From Desulfovibrio litoralis DSM 11393 (GTDB taxonomy: Bacteria; Desulfobacterota; Desulfovibrionia; Desulfovibrionales; Desulfovibrionaceae): a stretch of DNA of 64,000 bases. The stretch lies in NCBI RefSeq assembly GCF_900143255.1, contig NZ_FRDI01000003.1, forward strand, positions 62,001 to 126,000, read 5' to 3'. Positions 26,025 through 35,265 of the stretch are shown here, piece by piece. A program made the translations under genes and the position numbers. A model generated the notes under the pieces. It was not told the origin of the DNA, ran no database searches, and saw only the letters and a list, made by a program, of their open reading frames with translations. Numbering within the stretch: position 1 is the first letter of the stretch; each line of letters starts with the position of its first letter.

Positions 26025-27620
26025 ATGTTAAAAAAAACTCTCTTCATAATATTTCTTTATTTAAGCCTTTTTAATATAGCCCAAGCGGAAGAGCAAGGAA
26101 CTCTAACGGTTGGTACAAATTATTCGCTATTCTCTCTTGACCCCTATTCTCAGATTAATCAAGAAAGCCTTCAGCTATCAAATCTCTTGTTTGACAGCTT
26201 AACCAGATGGGAAAATTTTACTGTCGAAAATCATTTGTTAAAAGACCTGAAAAAAATTGATAATCTTAAATGGCGTGCAACTTTGAGGGAAAACTTATTT
26301 TTTCATTCCGGAAGACCGGTTACCACCGAAGAAATAATTTGGAGCTTTAAGAGGGCAAAAATGTCTCCAAACTTTTCTTATATTTTTGCCAATATAAAAG
26401 AAATCAAGGCTGTCGATTCTCTTACTATGGAATTTACCACCATCTATCCAACAATATTAATGCCCCAACGCTTAACTTACCTCTTTGTTATGGATAAAGA
26501 TTTTTATCAAGGCACTGATGAATACGGCATTCCTAAGGATAAAGTCGTAAGCTCTCTAAATGTACAACCAACAATGAACCCTTTTCCTTTTGCCTGGACT
26601 CACGTTTCAGGCTCAGGACCATTTACTCTTTACAAATTTACTCCCAACAACAGATTGGAGTTGAAAAATTTTGATAAATACTGGAAAAAACGTGGCAATA
26701 TTAAAAATTTAATTATCACAAAAAATACAAAAGCTGCAAAACCAACCGTTTCGCTAATCTCAGACAAAGTTGATTGCATTTTACAAATTCCTCCACTTGA
26801 TGCCTTTCGTATTTCAGGCGTACCAAATATTAACTTGTATAGCACATTAAACTCAAAAATATTTATAATACAATTTAACTTTGATAAAAATAACGAATTA
26901 AAAAATCCAAAAGTTCGAGAAGCGATTATCTCTGCAACAGATAGCCAAGCGATTGCCAAAGATATATTCTTTGATGAAAAGTTAGCAACACAACAGTTTG
27001 CAATTTCGACTCAATTAGGACACCTTGAAAACTTAGATCCTCGTTATAACCTTAAAAAAGCACACCAGTTAATGCAAGAACTCGGGTATAATACAAACAA
27101 ACCACTCGAATTAACTATGGTTGTTTTAGAATCGCTCGATAAAAATCAAAAGAGTATTGTCTCTTCTTTCGTCAGCATGATGCAACTAATTAATATCCAT
27201 ATTACTATTGTTCCATTGTCTGAAATAGAATATTTTAATGCTCGCAAACTTAAAAGTGATGCGGACTTGTTATTCACAAGTTGGAAACCCGATACTGAAG
27301 ATTCTAGCGATTATTTTCAACATCTACTCATGTGTAAAGATAAAAATAACCCCAGTAGAGGCGATTTTAACTTTGGAAAATATTGTAACCACGAACTTGA
27401 TCAATTAATAAATCATGCAATGAATACTGAAAACCAAGAAAAACGCAAAGAGCTTTTACAAGAAGCAACTCAAATTGCTTATAATGATATGGCGTTTATA
27501 CCAATAGTTTATGCACCATTTATCTGGAGCACCAATAAAGATGTATTGAATGCAGAAGATATTGTAAATCGCTCCAACATAATTTATTTCGGAAAGGTAC
27601 TTTTGAAAATTGCCGATTAA
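26025..27620 (+). CDS. ABC transporter substrate-binding protein, family 5 (peptide/nickel type)
   Basis: A 531-residue periplasmic binding protein with a signal peptide (core about 5-18, FIIFLYLSLFNIAQA, cleavage after AQA). The SBP_bac_5 fold shows in the early GTNYSLFSLDPY and LFDSLTRW blocks, the motif LRENLFFHSGRPVTTEEIIWSF near 89-110, and the distal DPRYNLKKAHQLMQELGY and LLQEATQIAYNDMAFIPI blocks. Such proteins deliver peptides, nickel or other solutes to an ABC importer. No permease or ATPase genes are adjacent, so it is an orphan and its ligand is open. The start is ATG 26025 (GGGGA nine bases before); the in-frame TTG at 26010 overlaps that site. It converges with rex. Confidence 0.9.
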   Translation: MLKKTLFIIFLYLSLFNIAQAEEQGTLTVGTNYSLFSLDPYSQINQESLQLSNLLFDSLTRWENFTVENHLLKDLKKIDNLKWRATLRENLFFHSGRPVTTEEIIWSFKRAKMSPNFSYIFANIKEIKAVDSLTMEFTTIYPTILMPQRLTYLFVMDKDFYQGTDEYGIPKDKVVSSLNVQPTMNPFPFAWTHVSGSGPFTLYKFTPNNRLELKNFDKYWKKRGNIKNLIITKNTKAAKPTVSLISDKVDCILQIPPLDAFRISGVPNINLYSTLNSKIFIIQFNFDKNNELKNPKVREAIISATDSQAIAKDIFFDEKLATQQFAISTQLGHLENLDPRYNLKKAHQLMQELGYNTNKPLELTMVVLESLDKNQKSIVSSFVSMMQLINIHITIVPLSEIEYFNARKLKSDADLLFTSWKPDTEDSSDYFQHLLMCKDKNNPSRGDFNFGKYCNHELDQLINHAMNTENQEKRKELLQEATQIAYNDMAFIPIVYAPFIWSTNKDVLNAEDIVNRSNIIYFGKVLLKIAD

Positions 27621-27636
27621 GATAGTTGCAAAATTT

Positions 27637-28281
27637 TTATCTTTTATCGTGAGTAATTTGAAATGCCAAAGAATATAGATAATGGAAATAATCTACATAT
27701 TCAACATTAACATAAGTCGGAACAAAGATTCTGGCTGGTGCAAAGTTTAATATGCCCTTAATTCCGGCACTGACTAAATGGTTAGCCGCACGTTGGGCTC
27801 TTTCCGGTGGTGTTGCAATTATACCGATTTCTACTTTTAAGTCGGCAATTTTTTCTTTTAAACGTTGGGTACAAACGACTTCGAGCCCGGCAATTTCTTC
27901 ACCTATTTTAAAAGGATCACAGTCAAACACGCCAACTATTTTAAAACGAGTTTGTTTAAAGCCGTTATGCCCAACCAAAGAACGCCCCAAGTTTCCGGCA
28001 CCGACCAAAACAGTAGGCCATTCACGGTTTATCCCCAACGCTTCAGAAATAGAAGCCATCAAAGATTTAACATTATAGCCAACGCCCCTAACGCCAAATT
28101 CGCCAAAATAAGTTAGATCTTTGCGGATTTGGGAAGCGTTAACATCACAAGCCTTGGCTAAAGGTTCAGAGGTAATAACCTCGACCCCATCGACATCTAA
28201 GCTTTCCAACACCTGTAAATAAACAGCAAGGCGTTGAATGCTGATTTTAGGAATATGTTTATTTTTATTGTCTGTATACAT
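27637..28281 (-). CDS. rex: Redox-sensing transcriptional repressor Rex
   Basis: Rex binds operators when NADH is low and lets go when NADH rises, tying energy genes to redox state. The protein (214 residues from ATG 28281) has an N-terminal winged helix (about 10-80, including SQIRKDLTYFGEFGVRGVGY) and a Rossmann domain with VGAGNLGRSLV near 94-104. It also has GVFDCDPFKIG and the C-terminal swap helix ending YLYSLAFQITHD. A GTG at 28293 is an alternative start four codons earlier, but it abuts a hairpin and neither has a clear ribosome binding site. The gene sits directly downstream of atpB-atpE, as in D. vulgaris. A Rex-like site lies at the F1 ATP synthase promoter at 42.3 kb. Confidence 0.95.
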   Translation of the reverse strand: MYTDNKNKHIPKISIQRLAVYLQVLESLDVDGVEVITSEPLAKACDVNASQIRKDLTYFGEFGVRGVGYNVKSLMASISEALGINREWPTVLVGAGNLGRSLVGHNGFKQTRFKIVGVFDCDPFKIGEEIAGLEVVCTQRLKEKIADLKVEIGIIATPPERAQRAANHLVSAGIKGILNFAPARIFVPTYVNVEYVDYFHYLYSLAFQITHDKR

Positions 28282-28288
28282 AAGTTTT

Positions 28289-28321
28289 AACACAAAGAAG
28301 GAGGCTAAGAAACCTCCTTCT
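28289..28321 (-). terminator. Hairpin between atpE and rex
   Basis: Nine-base perfect arms (28296-28304 and 28313-28321) with an 8-base loop; the minus strand goes on into TTTGTGTT. Probably ends part of the atpB-atpE transcript. The first arm on the minus strand contains AAGGAGG, which the second arm would hide. Confidence 0.7.
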
Positions 28322-28356
28322 AATATAAAGTTTTATTTAACAAAAAACGCTTTAGG

Positions 28357-28698
<342 letters not shown>

Positions 28699-28757
28699 CT
28701 AAAAACTCCTATAATGTTATATGTTTGCGGTCAAAAGACCATTCCCAACAAAGTAAA

Positions 28758-29459
28758 TTAGTGTGCCGGTTCTATAGCACCTTTTAAATAAATCATAGTA
28801 AGCATAAAGAAAATAAAGGCTTGAAGGGCTTTAGCTATAAAGAACAAAAAGTATAAAGGCAAGGTAGAATATAAAGGAGCTAAAATAAACAAGAGCCACA
28901 ATACAATTTCTTCACCTCTGATGTTACCGAAAAGACGAAGAGTAAGAGAAAGCGGACGAGCAGTATGGCTAATAATTTCAAGAGGTAACATAAGTGGAAC
29001 AAGTGGCAACATAGGACCCATAAAGTGATGAACATAATGAGCACGCCACTTAGCAATACCTACATAGTTATAATAAACAAAAACCGACAAAGCCATTGCT
29101 ATATTAGTATTAATATTTGCCGTCGGAGCATCACAACCGGGAACAAGACCGATAAGGTTAATTCCGGCTATAAAGATAAAGATACCACAAAGAACAGGAA
29201 AAATTTTTCTTCCTTCCTCACCAGTATTGGCAACAACAAAATCTTCCAGACCGCCGATAAGCGTTTCAAAAAAACTCTGACCGCTATTAGGTATAAGAGT
29301 TAAACGCTTGCGTATAAATAACGCCACAACAGCAAGCAACGCCATCACACACCATGTATAAAAAATCGGTCTAAATTCAAGCCAATGTCCACCGATATTT
29401 ACCATATCAAGTTTAAGTGAAGTTGATAATAACAACGGATGTTCTAGTTGTGCAGACAT
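28758..29459 (-). CDS. atpB: ATP synthase F0 subunit a
   Basis: Subunit a provides the two half-channels for ions next to the c ring. The 233-residue protein has five to six membrane helices. The essential Arg is in [14 protein letters not shown] near 167-180, and the last helix has [19 protein letters not shown]. The N terminus is short and the periplasmic part small. It is 15 bases downstream of the subunit-I-like gene and is followed by atpE. The F1 genes are not here but about 7 kb away (36.4-42.3 kb), a split known for Desulfovibrio. Confidence 0.96.
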   Translation of the reverse strand: MSAQLEHPLLLSTSLKLDMVNIGGHWLEFRPIFYTWCVMALLAVVALFIRKRLTLIPNSGQSFFETLIGGLEDFVVANTGEEGRKIFPVLCGIFIFIAGINLIGLVPGCDAPTANINTNIAMALSVFVYYNYVGIAKWRAHYVHHFMGPMLPLVPLMLPLEIISHTARPLSLTLRLFGNIRGEEIVLWLLFILAPLYSTLPLYFLFFIAKALQAFIFFMLTMIYLKGAIEPAH

Positions 29460-29474
29460 TCTCTTAGCCTCCCG

Positions 29475-29927
29475 CTAGCTGATACGCAAAGTTTTTGAAA
29501 ACAATATTTGTTTTTTGTAATATAAAAAACACCAATAAGCAAGCATAAAAACGACACCTGAGAGACCTAAAATCAAAGTCCAAACAGGAGCAGAAAACTT
29601 AAAAATAGCAATAACCAATATGATAGCAGTAACAAATATTCTAAGATTAAAAAAAACAAAATGCTTTAATATAAGTCTTGGATTATATTGTTGGCTTATT
29701 ATATTTTGAACAGACGAACAAAGAATTTTAAAGTTATACGTCGCCAACAATAAACCCATACTAAACCAAAACAAGTGGCTATCAAACATAAAAGTTAATA
29801 CGGAAACAACCAAAACAACATCTAAACACAAAATAGCCCGAGCTAAAAAAAAACGTAATTCCGGACTAAAAATACCTTCTTTAAGCAATTTACACTCTAA
29901 AACTCGAAGTCGTTTTTTTAATAACAT
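29475..29927 (-). CDS. ATP synthase subunit I-like membrane protein
   Basis: A 150-residue protein with four hydrophobic segments (about 23-45, 51-66, 87-108 and 112-135) and a basic N terminus (MLLKKRLRVLECK). Its place immediately before atpB and after an AtpZ-like gene is that of the AtpI/subunit I chain, which helps assemble the c ring or supply Mg2+. The sequence itself is poorly conserved, and the name comes mainly from position and topology. It has no visible catalytic residues. Confidence 0.7.
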   Translation of the reverse strand: MLLKKRLRVLECKLLKEGIFSPELRFFLARAILCLDVVLVVSVLTFMFDSHLFWFSMGLLLATYNFKILCSSVQNIISQQYNPRLILKHFVFFNLRIFVTAIILVIAIFKFSAPVWTLILGLSGVVFMLAYWCFLYYKKQILFSKTLRIS

Positions 29928-30016
29928 AATAATTATATCTGTTCAAGTAAAAATTATCACATGCTATATAAAATTTTACAAAAAACTTTATATCAAGCCA
30001 AGTGAGGTTATAAAAT

Positions 30017-30286
30017 TTATTTCTTATTAAACCTTTCTTGATCAGCTTTTTCACCGGCTCTTAATAAACGTTTTGTATCAAACAAAACATTTTTAAACCC
30101 GGCAACTATACCAAAAACAAGCATAATCAGAAAAAACCAAGGGCCGGTTCCGAGCCACTTATCTAAAAAATATCCCATCACACCGCCGACTAAAGTTCCC
30201 GAAACCAAATGCAAACCAATAACGCCGGCATACGTCAGAGCATCTGAAGATTGCTTATCCCAATCAAACCATTTTTTTAAGCCCAT
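30017..30286 (-). CDS. AtpZ/AtpI-family small membrane protein
   Basis: An 89-residue protein with two helices, starting MGLKKWFDWDKQSSDALTYA. The first helix (about 17-40, with GVIGLHLVSGTLVGGVMGYF) is Gly-rich, and the second (about 48-65) ends GIVAGFKNVLFDTKRLLR. The GYFLDKWLGTGPWFF link between them is typical of the AtpZ/AtpI family found at the start of F0 gene clusters. I choose ATG 30286, preceded by AAGGTAG; an ORF start 21 codons earlier adds an unlikely sequence. It heads the F0 group AtpZ-subunit I-a-c on the minus strand. Confidence 0.82.
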   Translation of the reverse strand: MGLKKWFDWDKQSSDALTYAGVIGLHLVSGTLVGGVMGYFLDKWLGTGPWFFLIMLVFGIVAGFKNVLFDTKRLLRAGEKADQERFNKK

Positions 30287-30696
30287 AACCAAAGCTACCT
30301 TCGTTTTACAAAAAAATACATAACAAAATGTATTTACCATTTCAAACAAGATAATTTTTTTTATTTATAAGGTCAAGAATTCTTTATTATTAACTTCAAT
30401 TCTATCCCCAAAATTCCCTGCTATCTATAATAAAAAATAAAAAGATTAAGGTAAACTCTTATCAAATCAGTGAAAAGAATCACTAGCTTTTTATAGGCAT
30501 TTTATGCTATAATTAAAGAAATGAAAAAACAATCAAATTATAATACCAAAAAATGAAATTTTGTATAATTCAAATATTGATAAATATGTTTGTTTAATAT
30601 ACAATACAAGAGCTATCAAAAGAACAGTTAATTAACAATTAATTATGGACGTATATAACCATAAAAAACAATCTGTAAAAAAGAGAGAGGAAAAAT
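30287..30696. other. Divergent intergenic region between the F0 genes and gap
   Basis: A 410-base AT-rich spacer that should contain the promoters of both the F0 group (minus) and gap (plus). The clearest element is an extended -10, TGCTATAAT at 30505-30513 on the plus strand, 184 bases before gap. A 10-base palindrome GTTAATTAAC lies near 30628. I find no credible Rex palindrome and no small gene. Confidence 0.5.
30505..30513 (+). promoter_or_regulatory. Extended -10 promoter element upstream of gap
   Basis: TGC-TATAAT is a perfect extended -10. The -35 position, 17 bases upstream, is poor, which is common with extended -10 promoters. It would give a long gap leader of about 175 bases. Confidence 0.4.
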
Positions 30697-31713
30697 ATGA
30701 GTGTTATAAAAGTTGGTATTAACGGATTTGGACGCATAGGAAGACAAACCTTCCGCAGCCTATATAAAAGATACCAAGGACAAATAGAAGTTGTCGCCAT
30801 TAACGACCTTTGTGATACCAAAACAAACTTTCACCTGCTACAATTTGATACATATTACGGTCATTTTGAGCCACAAATTGTTGAAAACGGAGATAATGTT
30901 CAAGTAGGAAATTGGAACGTTCATTGTTTTTCAGAACGCGACCCAAGCAATTTAAAATGGGGAGATTACGGAGTTGATGTTGTAATAGAATCAACCGGAA
31001 TTTTTAAAAAAGCACCGCAAGCAGGAATACATATTAAAAATGGGGCAAAAAAAGTTATAATTAGTGCCCCGGCGAAAGAAGAAGATATTACCATCGTTAT
31101 GGGGGTAAATCAAAATGATTATAACCCTGCTAAACACAATATTATTTCCAACGCTTCTTGCACCACAAACTGCCTTGCTCCAATCGCCTTAATAATGGAA
31201 AAAGAGTTTGGGATAAAACTTGGAACGATGACAACCGTACACTCTTATACAAACGACCAACGTATCCTTGACTTACCTCATAGCGATTTACGAAGAGCTA
31301 GAGCCGCCGCAGGTAATATTATACCCACCTCAACCGGTGCCGCTGAAGCCGTTGCCAAAGTAATTCCAAGCCTTAAAGGAAAGTTTAACGGATATTCTTT
31401 AAGAGTTCCAACTCCAACAGTCTCAATTATTGACTTTATTGCAATTTTAAATAAACCGACAACAACGGAAGAACTTAAAAAAGTTCTACAACATGCCTCT
31501 GAAAATGAATTAAAAGGTATCTTGGGCTATAGCACCCTACCCCTTGTTTCTTCTGATTTTAGAGGAAACTCAAATTCATCAATTATTGATGAAGCTTACT
31601 GTACCGTACAAGAAGGTACCCTTGCGAAAGTAATTTCTTGGTATGACAACGAATGGGGATACTCTTGTCGCCTCGGAGACCTTATCGCATATATGGGAAC
31701 AAAAGGTTTATAG
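30697..31713 (+). CDS. gap: Glyceraldehyde-3-phosphate dehydrogenase (type I)
   Basis: GAPDH oxidises glyceraldehyde-3-phosphate to 1,3-bisphosphoglycerate with NAD+. The 338-residue protein has the NAD site GINGFGRIGRQTFRSL (about 7-22), the catalytic Cys in SNASCTTNCLAP near 151-162, the TVHSYTNDQRILD loop with the catalytic His, and the C-terminal WYDNEWGYSCRLGDL. The residue after the first beta strand region (NDLCD) suggests NAD rather than NADP use. GAGAGAGGA precedes the ATG. A strong terminator follows, so the gene is monocistronic. Confidence 0.97.
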   Translation: MSVIKVGINGFGRIGRQTFRSLYKRYQGQIEVVAINDLCDTKTNFHLLQFDTYYGHFEPQIVENGDNVQVGNWNVHCFSERDPSNLKWGDYGVDVVIESTGIFKKAPQAGIHIKNGAKKVIISAPAKEEDITIVMGVNQNDYNPAKHNIISNASCTTNCLAPIALIMEKEFGIKLGTMTTVHSYTNDQRILDLPHSDLRRARAAAGNIIPTSTGAAEAVAKVIPSLKGKFNGYSLRVPTPTVSIIDFIAILNKPTTTEELKKVLQHASENELKGILGYSTLPLVSSDFRGNSNSSIIDEAYCTVQEGTLAKVISWYDNEWGYSCRLGDLIAYMGTKGL

Positions 31714-31733
31714 TTTTCACCCCAAATAAAAAC

Positions 31734-31779
31734 AAAGCTAAGTTTAAACAACATTTCGTCTGTTTAAGCTTAGCTTTTT
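31734..31779 (+). terminator. Rho-independent terminator of gap
   Basis: Seventeen-base arms (31734-31750 and 31761-31777) pair with one G-U wobble, a 10-base loop and a T-run. It lies 20 bases after the gap stop. Confidence 0.92.
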
Positions 31780-31890
31780 GTTTAAACCAATATCTATAAG
31801 GTCAATTAATCTTAAAACTTAAATAAACTTTCAATATACCCTAAACACCTTAGCTCAAACAGATTTAACAGTATGCATAATGCAAAATAA

Positions 31891-31919
31891 TTGCATAAAA
31901 ATTAAGAGCATGGTATAAA
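31891..31919 (+). promoter_or_regulatory. Promoter of trkA
   Basis: TTGCAT (31891-31896), 17 bases, then TATAAA (31914-31919) preceded by TGG, an extended -10. Transcription would start near 31926, about 30 bases before the GTG start. Confidence 0.65.
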
Positions 31920-31956
31920 TTATATATCAAACACATTTCAAAAAAAGGATTATACC

Positions 31957-33348
31957 GTGTGGTTTTTTAACAAAAAAAATACTGCAAAAAAATTAAATAT
32001 AATTATTATCGGTGCGGGTGAAGTTGGCTTTAATCTGGCGAAACGCTTAAGCAACGAAGAACGTCAAGTTGTTGTAATCGATACTAACGAAGAAGCTTTG
32101 GGCAAGATTTCAGAAAATATTGATGCCCAAACTTTAAACGGTTCCGGCTCAGACCCTCTAACCCTAGAGTTAGCAGGTATGAGTAATGAGTCTATTTTGG
32201 TTGCCGTAACCGATAGCGATGAAATTAATATTCTTTCTTGTCTTTTTGCAAACCATATCGCCCCAAAAGCACAAAAAATCGCACGTATCAGAAATGAAAA
32301 TTTTGCAAACTATCACACCCTTTTTAAAGGTTCGGCTCTTAATATCGGAATGATTGTTAACACCGACCAAGAAGTTGTCCATTCCGTAGACCGTATGCTT
32401 TCTTTACCCGGGGCTGTTGACGTGGGTGAATTTGCCGAAGGGCGTATTAAAATGGTTGCTATGGTGGTTGAAAATGGACCTTTACTTAATCAACCCTTAC
32501 GCCAACTTGAAAGCATAGTCGGAGTAGAAGCGGTCTTGGTTGCGGCAATTTCACGCAATGATACTTTAATCATTCCAAACGGAAGCACCCACATAGAACA
32601 AGGCGACCTTGTTTATTTTATCTATACCGAAGAAACCAGCGAAGACTTGTTAAAAGCCATAAACTGTAAAAAACGCACCATTGAACAAGCCCTAATTATT
32701 GGTGGCGGAAATATAGGAATGCGTATTGCTCAGTTTTTTGAATCTAAAAAATATTATGTTAAATTGATAGAAAAAGACAGAAAACGCTGTGAATATTTAG
32801 CCTCACACTTAGAAAAAACCTTGATATTGCATGGCGTTGGTGCTGATCCAAAGCTTTTAACCGATGAAAACATTGATAAAGCAGATGTTGTAATCGCCGC
32901 CACCGGAGATGAGGAATATAACATCTTAACTTGTCTTTTAGCCAAATCTTTAGGGGCAAAAGAAACGGTAGCCAAGATAAATTCAAGCGTTTATCAAAAG
33001 TTAAGCGAAACGGTCGGGGTCGATCACACGATTAACCCAAGACTTGCCGCCGTAGATACTATTTTGAGAGGTATGAGACAAGGAAAAATCTTGTCTGCTA
33101 TGTCTCTCAGGGGTGATGATACGGAAATATTAGAACTTATCGCTCTGGAAAATTCTGAAATTACCAACACACCGATCAGAGAATTAAAAATGCCTGAAGG
33201 TGTATTGTTCTTAGCCGTTATTAGAGAAGACGAAGTTTTTATTCCTAAAGGTGGCTTTATTATTAAAACACAAGATCGCGTCTTGTTACTTACAACAAGA
33301 AAGGCTATGCCGGAACTTGAAAAAGCTCTTGCCAGCGAAAATCAATAA
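31957..33348 (+). CDS. trkA: Trk potassium uptake regulatory protein TrkA
   Basis: TrkA is the cytoplasmic nucleotide-binding subunit that gates Trk/Ktr potassium channels. The 463-residue protein has two RCK modules, each with a Rossmann fold and a TrkA_C lobe. The first starts IIIGAGEVGFNLAKRL (about 13-28), the second ALIIGGGNIGMRIAQFF (about 246-262). Acidic residues (VVIDTNEEAL) at the end of the second strand point to NAD(H) binding. The start is GTG 31957 with AAAAAGGA upstream. No trkH channel gene follows; instead a single ABC ATPase gene comes 51 bases later. Confidence 0.95.
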   Translation: MWFFNKKNTAKKLNIIIIGAGEVGFNLAKRLSNEERQVVVIDTNEEALGKISENIDAQTLNGSGSDPLTLELAGMSNESILVAVTDSDEINILSCLFANHIAPKAQKIARIRNENFANYHTLFKGSALNIGMIVNTDQEVVHSVDRMLSLPGAVDVGEFAEGRIKMVAMVVENGPLLNQPLRQLESIVGVEAVLVAAISRNDTLIIPNGSTHIEQGDLVYFIYTEETSEDLLKAINCKKRTIEQALIIGGGNIGMRIAQFFESKKYYVKLIEKDRKRCEYLASHLEKTLILHGVGADPKLLTDENIDKADVVIAATGDEEYNILTCLLAKSLGAKETVAKINSSVYQKLSETVGVDHTINPRLAAVDTILRGMRQGKILSAMSLRGDDTEILELIALENSEITNTPIRELKMPEGVLFLAVIREDEVFIPKGGFIIKTQDRVLLLTTRKAMPELEKALASENQ

Positions 33349-33399
33349 ACTATTCTCTATTTGTCTTAAATAAAAAAGCGGTTAATCGGCTAAAACTTT

Positions 33400-34062
33400 A
33401 TGAATCTATATTTATTGGATAAAATAAAACGCATTCGCAATTCGGAAACAACCCTTAATCTTGATCTTTTAACCATAAAAGCTCAAAGCATTATTGGAAT
33501 AGCCGGTCATAACGGTAGCGGAAAGTCTACTTTAATGCGAATTTTAGCCTTTTTAGACCTGCCTGACAGCGGGTCTTTATATTTCAAAGGGCAAGAAGTT
33601 ACCAAAGAAACCATACTCTGGAAACTCAGGCGACAGGTAACCCTATTAACCCAAGAAACCTATCTTTTAAAACGTAGCGTTTCCAAAAACCTTGAATACG
33701 GTTTAAAGATACGTGGAACAAAGCTTAGTTCAGATGCGATTTATGAAGCAAAGTGTCAAGCTTTAGAAGCGGTTGGAATGAACCCGGATATTTATTTAAA
33801 ACGCAGTTGGCAAGAACTTTCCGGAGGAGAAACCCAAAGAGTTGCCCTCGCCACACGCCTGATCTTAAAACCTGAAGTTTTACTACTTGATGAACCAACG
33901 GCCAGCCTCGATGAGAAAAGTACAAAACTTATCTGTAAAGCGGCACTAAACAGCCGTGAAACAGATAATACAACAATTATTATTGTTTCTCACGATCTTA
34001 ACTGGCTTAAAGAAGTTTCGGACAGCGTCATTTATTTAAAACAGGGAAAAATTCAACAATAA
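33400..34062 (+). CDS. Orphan ABC transporter ATP-binding protein
   Basis: A 220-residue nucleotide-binding subunit with Walker A GHNGSGKST (about 36-44), Q-loop LLTQETYLL, signature LSGGETQRVALA near 141-152, Walker B VLLLDEPTASLDE near 164-176 and the switch His in IVSHDLNWL. The type resembles the TupC/phosphate-like group that imports oxyanions such as tungstate, an important metal in sulfate reducers, but the family is hard to separate by eye. No permease or binding protein accompanies it, which is unusual. It follows trkA and may share its transcript. A bidirectional terminator comes after it. Confidence 0.85.
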   Translation: MNLYLLDKIKRIRNSETTLNLDLLTIKAQSIIGIAGHNGSGKSTLMRILAFLDLPDSGSLYFKGQEVTKETILWKLRRQVTLLTQETYLLKRSVSKNLEYGLKIRGTKLSSDAIYEAKCQALEAVGMNPDIYLKRSWQELSGGETQRVALATRLILKPEVLLLDEPTASLDEKSTKLICKAALNSRETDNTTIIIVSHDLNWLKEVSDSVIYLKQGKIQQ

Positions 34063-34072
34063 TCTCAAAATA

Positions 34073-34108
34073 AAAAACCTCCGAAACAAAAAAGCTTCGG
34101 AGGTTTTT
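34073..34108. terminator. Bidirectional terminator
   Basis: Thirteen-base arms AAAAACCTCCGAA and TTCGGAGGTTTTT around a 10-base loop, with A- and T-runs outside the GC part. It serves both the ABC ATPase gene (plus) and the aminotransferase gene (minus). Confidence 0.93.
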
Positions 34109-34129
34109 ATAACATTTACATTAATAAGC

Positions 34130-35230
34130 TTAAATTTTCTTAAGCGATCTTTCTATCGCCTTTAACGCCTCAGACATAAGCTTTTCATCGGCCTGTGTTC
34201 CCATGTGTCCAAGCCTGAATACTTTATCTTGCATTGGTCCAAAACTACCTGAAACAACTAGCCCTTCAGCTCTAAGCAATTTTTTCCACGTTTCCCAGTT
34301 TGTTTTTTGCGGAACTTTTATCGCCGTAACCGTAGGGGAAGAGACAAAACCAGCTTCAACAAAAAGTTCTAAACCAAGTTTTTCAATTCCTGTGCGACAT
34401 TGTTCCGCCACTGCATTATGCCTTGCGTAAACAGAATTTATTCCTTCGTCCAACAACACTTTGGCAGCAGCATTTAAGGCGGCAACACCATGCCAATATG
34501 GAGTATAAGGACAACGAGTTTGGTTTTTAATATTCTTAAAAGGCAATAGGGAATCATAACCTTGATAATTAATTTCTTCCATAATTTCAAAGGCTTTAGA
34601 ACTTACGCTCACAATCGACATACTTGGTGGTGCCGACAGACATTTTTGAGAGCCAACCAAAGCAAGGTCAATGGACAAGGCATCTGCATTTAAGGCAGCA
34701 CCGCCCACACTGGCAACAGCATCAACATATAATAAAGGCACTTTATATTTATTTTTCAAAGCCGCTAAACCATCTAGCGGATTTAACGTACCTGAGGGAG
34801 TTTCGCAATGCACAACGCTGATAAGTTTTGGGCAATCTTTTTTTAAAGCCTCTTCAATAAGCTCTAACGCCATATTATCAATCGTCTGATTATAAGGTAG
34901 TGAAATACTTGTAACTTCACAGCCCAAACTCTTAGCCATTTCGCCAATTCCATCACCAAAAACGCCCGTGCCGATACTTAAAACTTTATCGCCAACTTTC
35001 AAACAACTTTTTAAAGCCCCCCAAAGAGCAAGCATTCCCTCCCCGGTCATCAAAACAACTTCATTTTTAGTTTGCATAATTTCAGCAAGCATATCCGCTG
35101 TTTCCGAATAAAAAGGAATAAAATCTTTCTCTATTTGCCCGGAACCATAATCTTTATTCATCACCTTTAAAACATTGGGGTGTAAGCTAACAGGACCGGC
35201 AACCATAGGAATATTAATATATTTTTGCAT
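34130..35230 (-). CDS. Class V PLP aminotransferase (alanine/serine-glyoxylate type)
   Basis: A 366-residue fold-type I enzyme of the class V family. It begins with the substrate loop MVAGPVSLHPNVLKVM and has the VVLMTGEGMLALWGALKS block near 58-75. The PLP Lys is in LALVGSQKCLSAPPSM (about 184-199), followed by the YTPYWHGVAALNAA segment. Relatives act as serine-pyruvate or alanine-glyoxylate aminotransferases or as aminophosphonate or purine-degradation enzymes. The real substrate is not fixed. The gene is downstream of the SahR-like regulator with a 35-base gap, so it may be under its control or in the same transcript. Confidence 0.88.
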   Translation of the reverse strand: MQKYINIPMVAGPVSLHPNVLKVMNKDYGSGQIEKDFIPFYSETADMLAEIMQTKNEVVLMTGEGMLALWGALKSCLKVGDKVLSIGTGVFGDGIGEMAKSLGCEVTSISLPYNQTIDNMALELIEEALKKDCPKLISVVHCETPSGTLNPLDGLAALKNKYKVPLLYVDAVASVGGAALNADALSIDLALVGSQKCLSAPPSMSIVSVSSKAFEIMEEINYQGYDSLLPFKNIKNQTRCPYTPYWHGVAALNAAAKVLLDEGINSVYARHNAVAEQCRTGIEKLGLELFVEAGFVSSPTVTAIKVPQKTNWETWKKLLRAEGLVVSGSFGPMQDKVFRLGHMGTQADEKLMSEALKAIERSLKKI

Positions 35231-35265
35231 AGTGAAACCTATTTAGATTAAAAAGTAAAAGCCAA

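Noticed and set aside
30620-30645. GTTAATTAAC palindrome before gap as a Rex operator
   Set aside because: Only the right half-site resembles TTAACAA; the left half does not match at the needed spacing.
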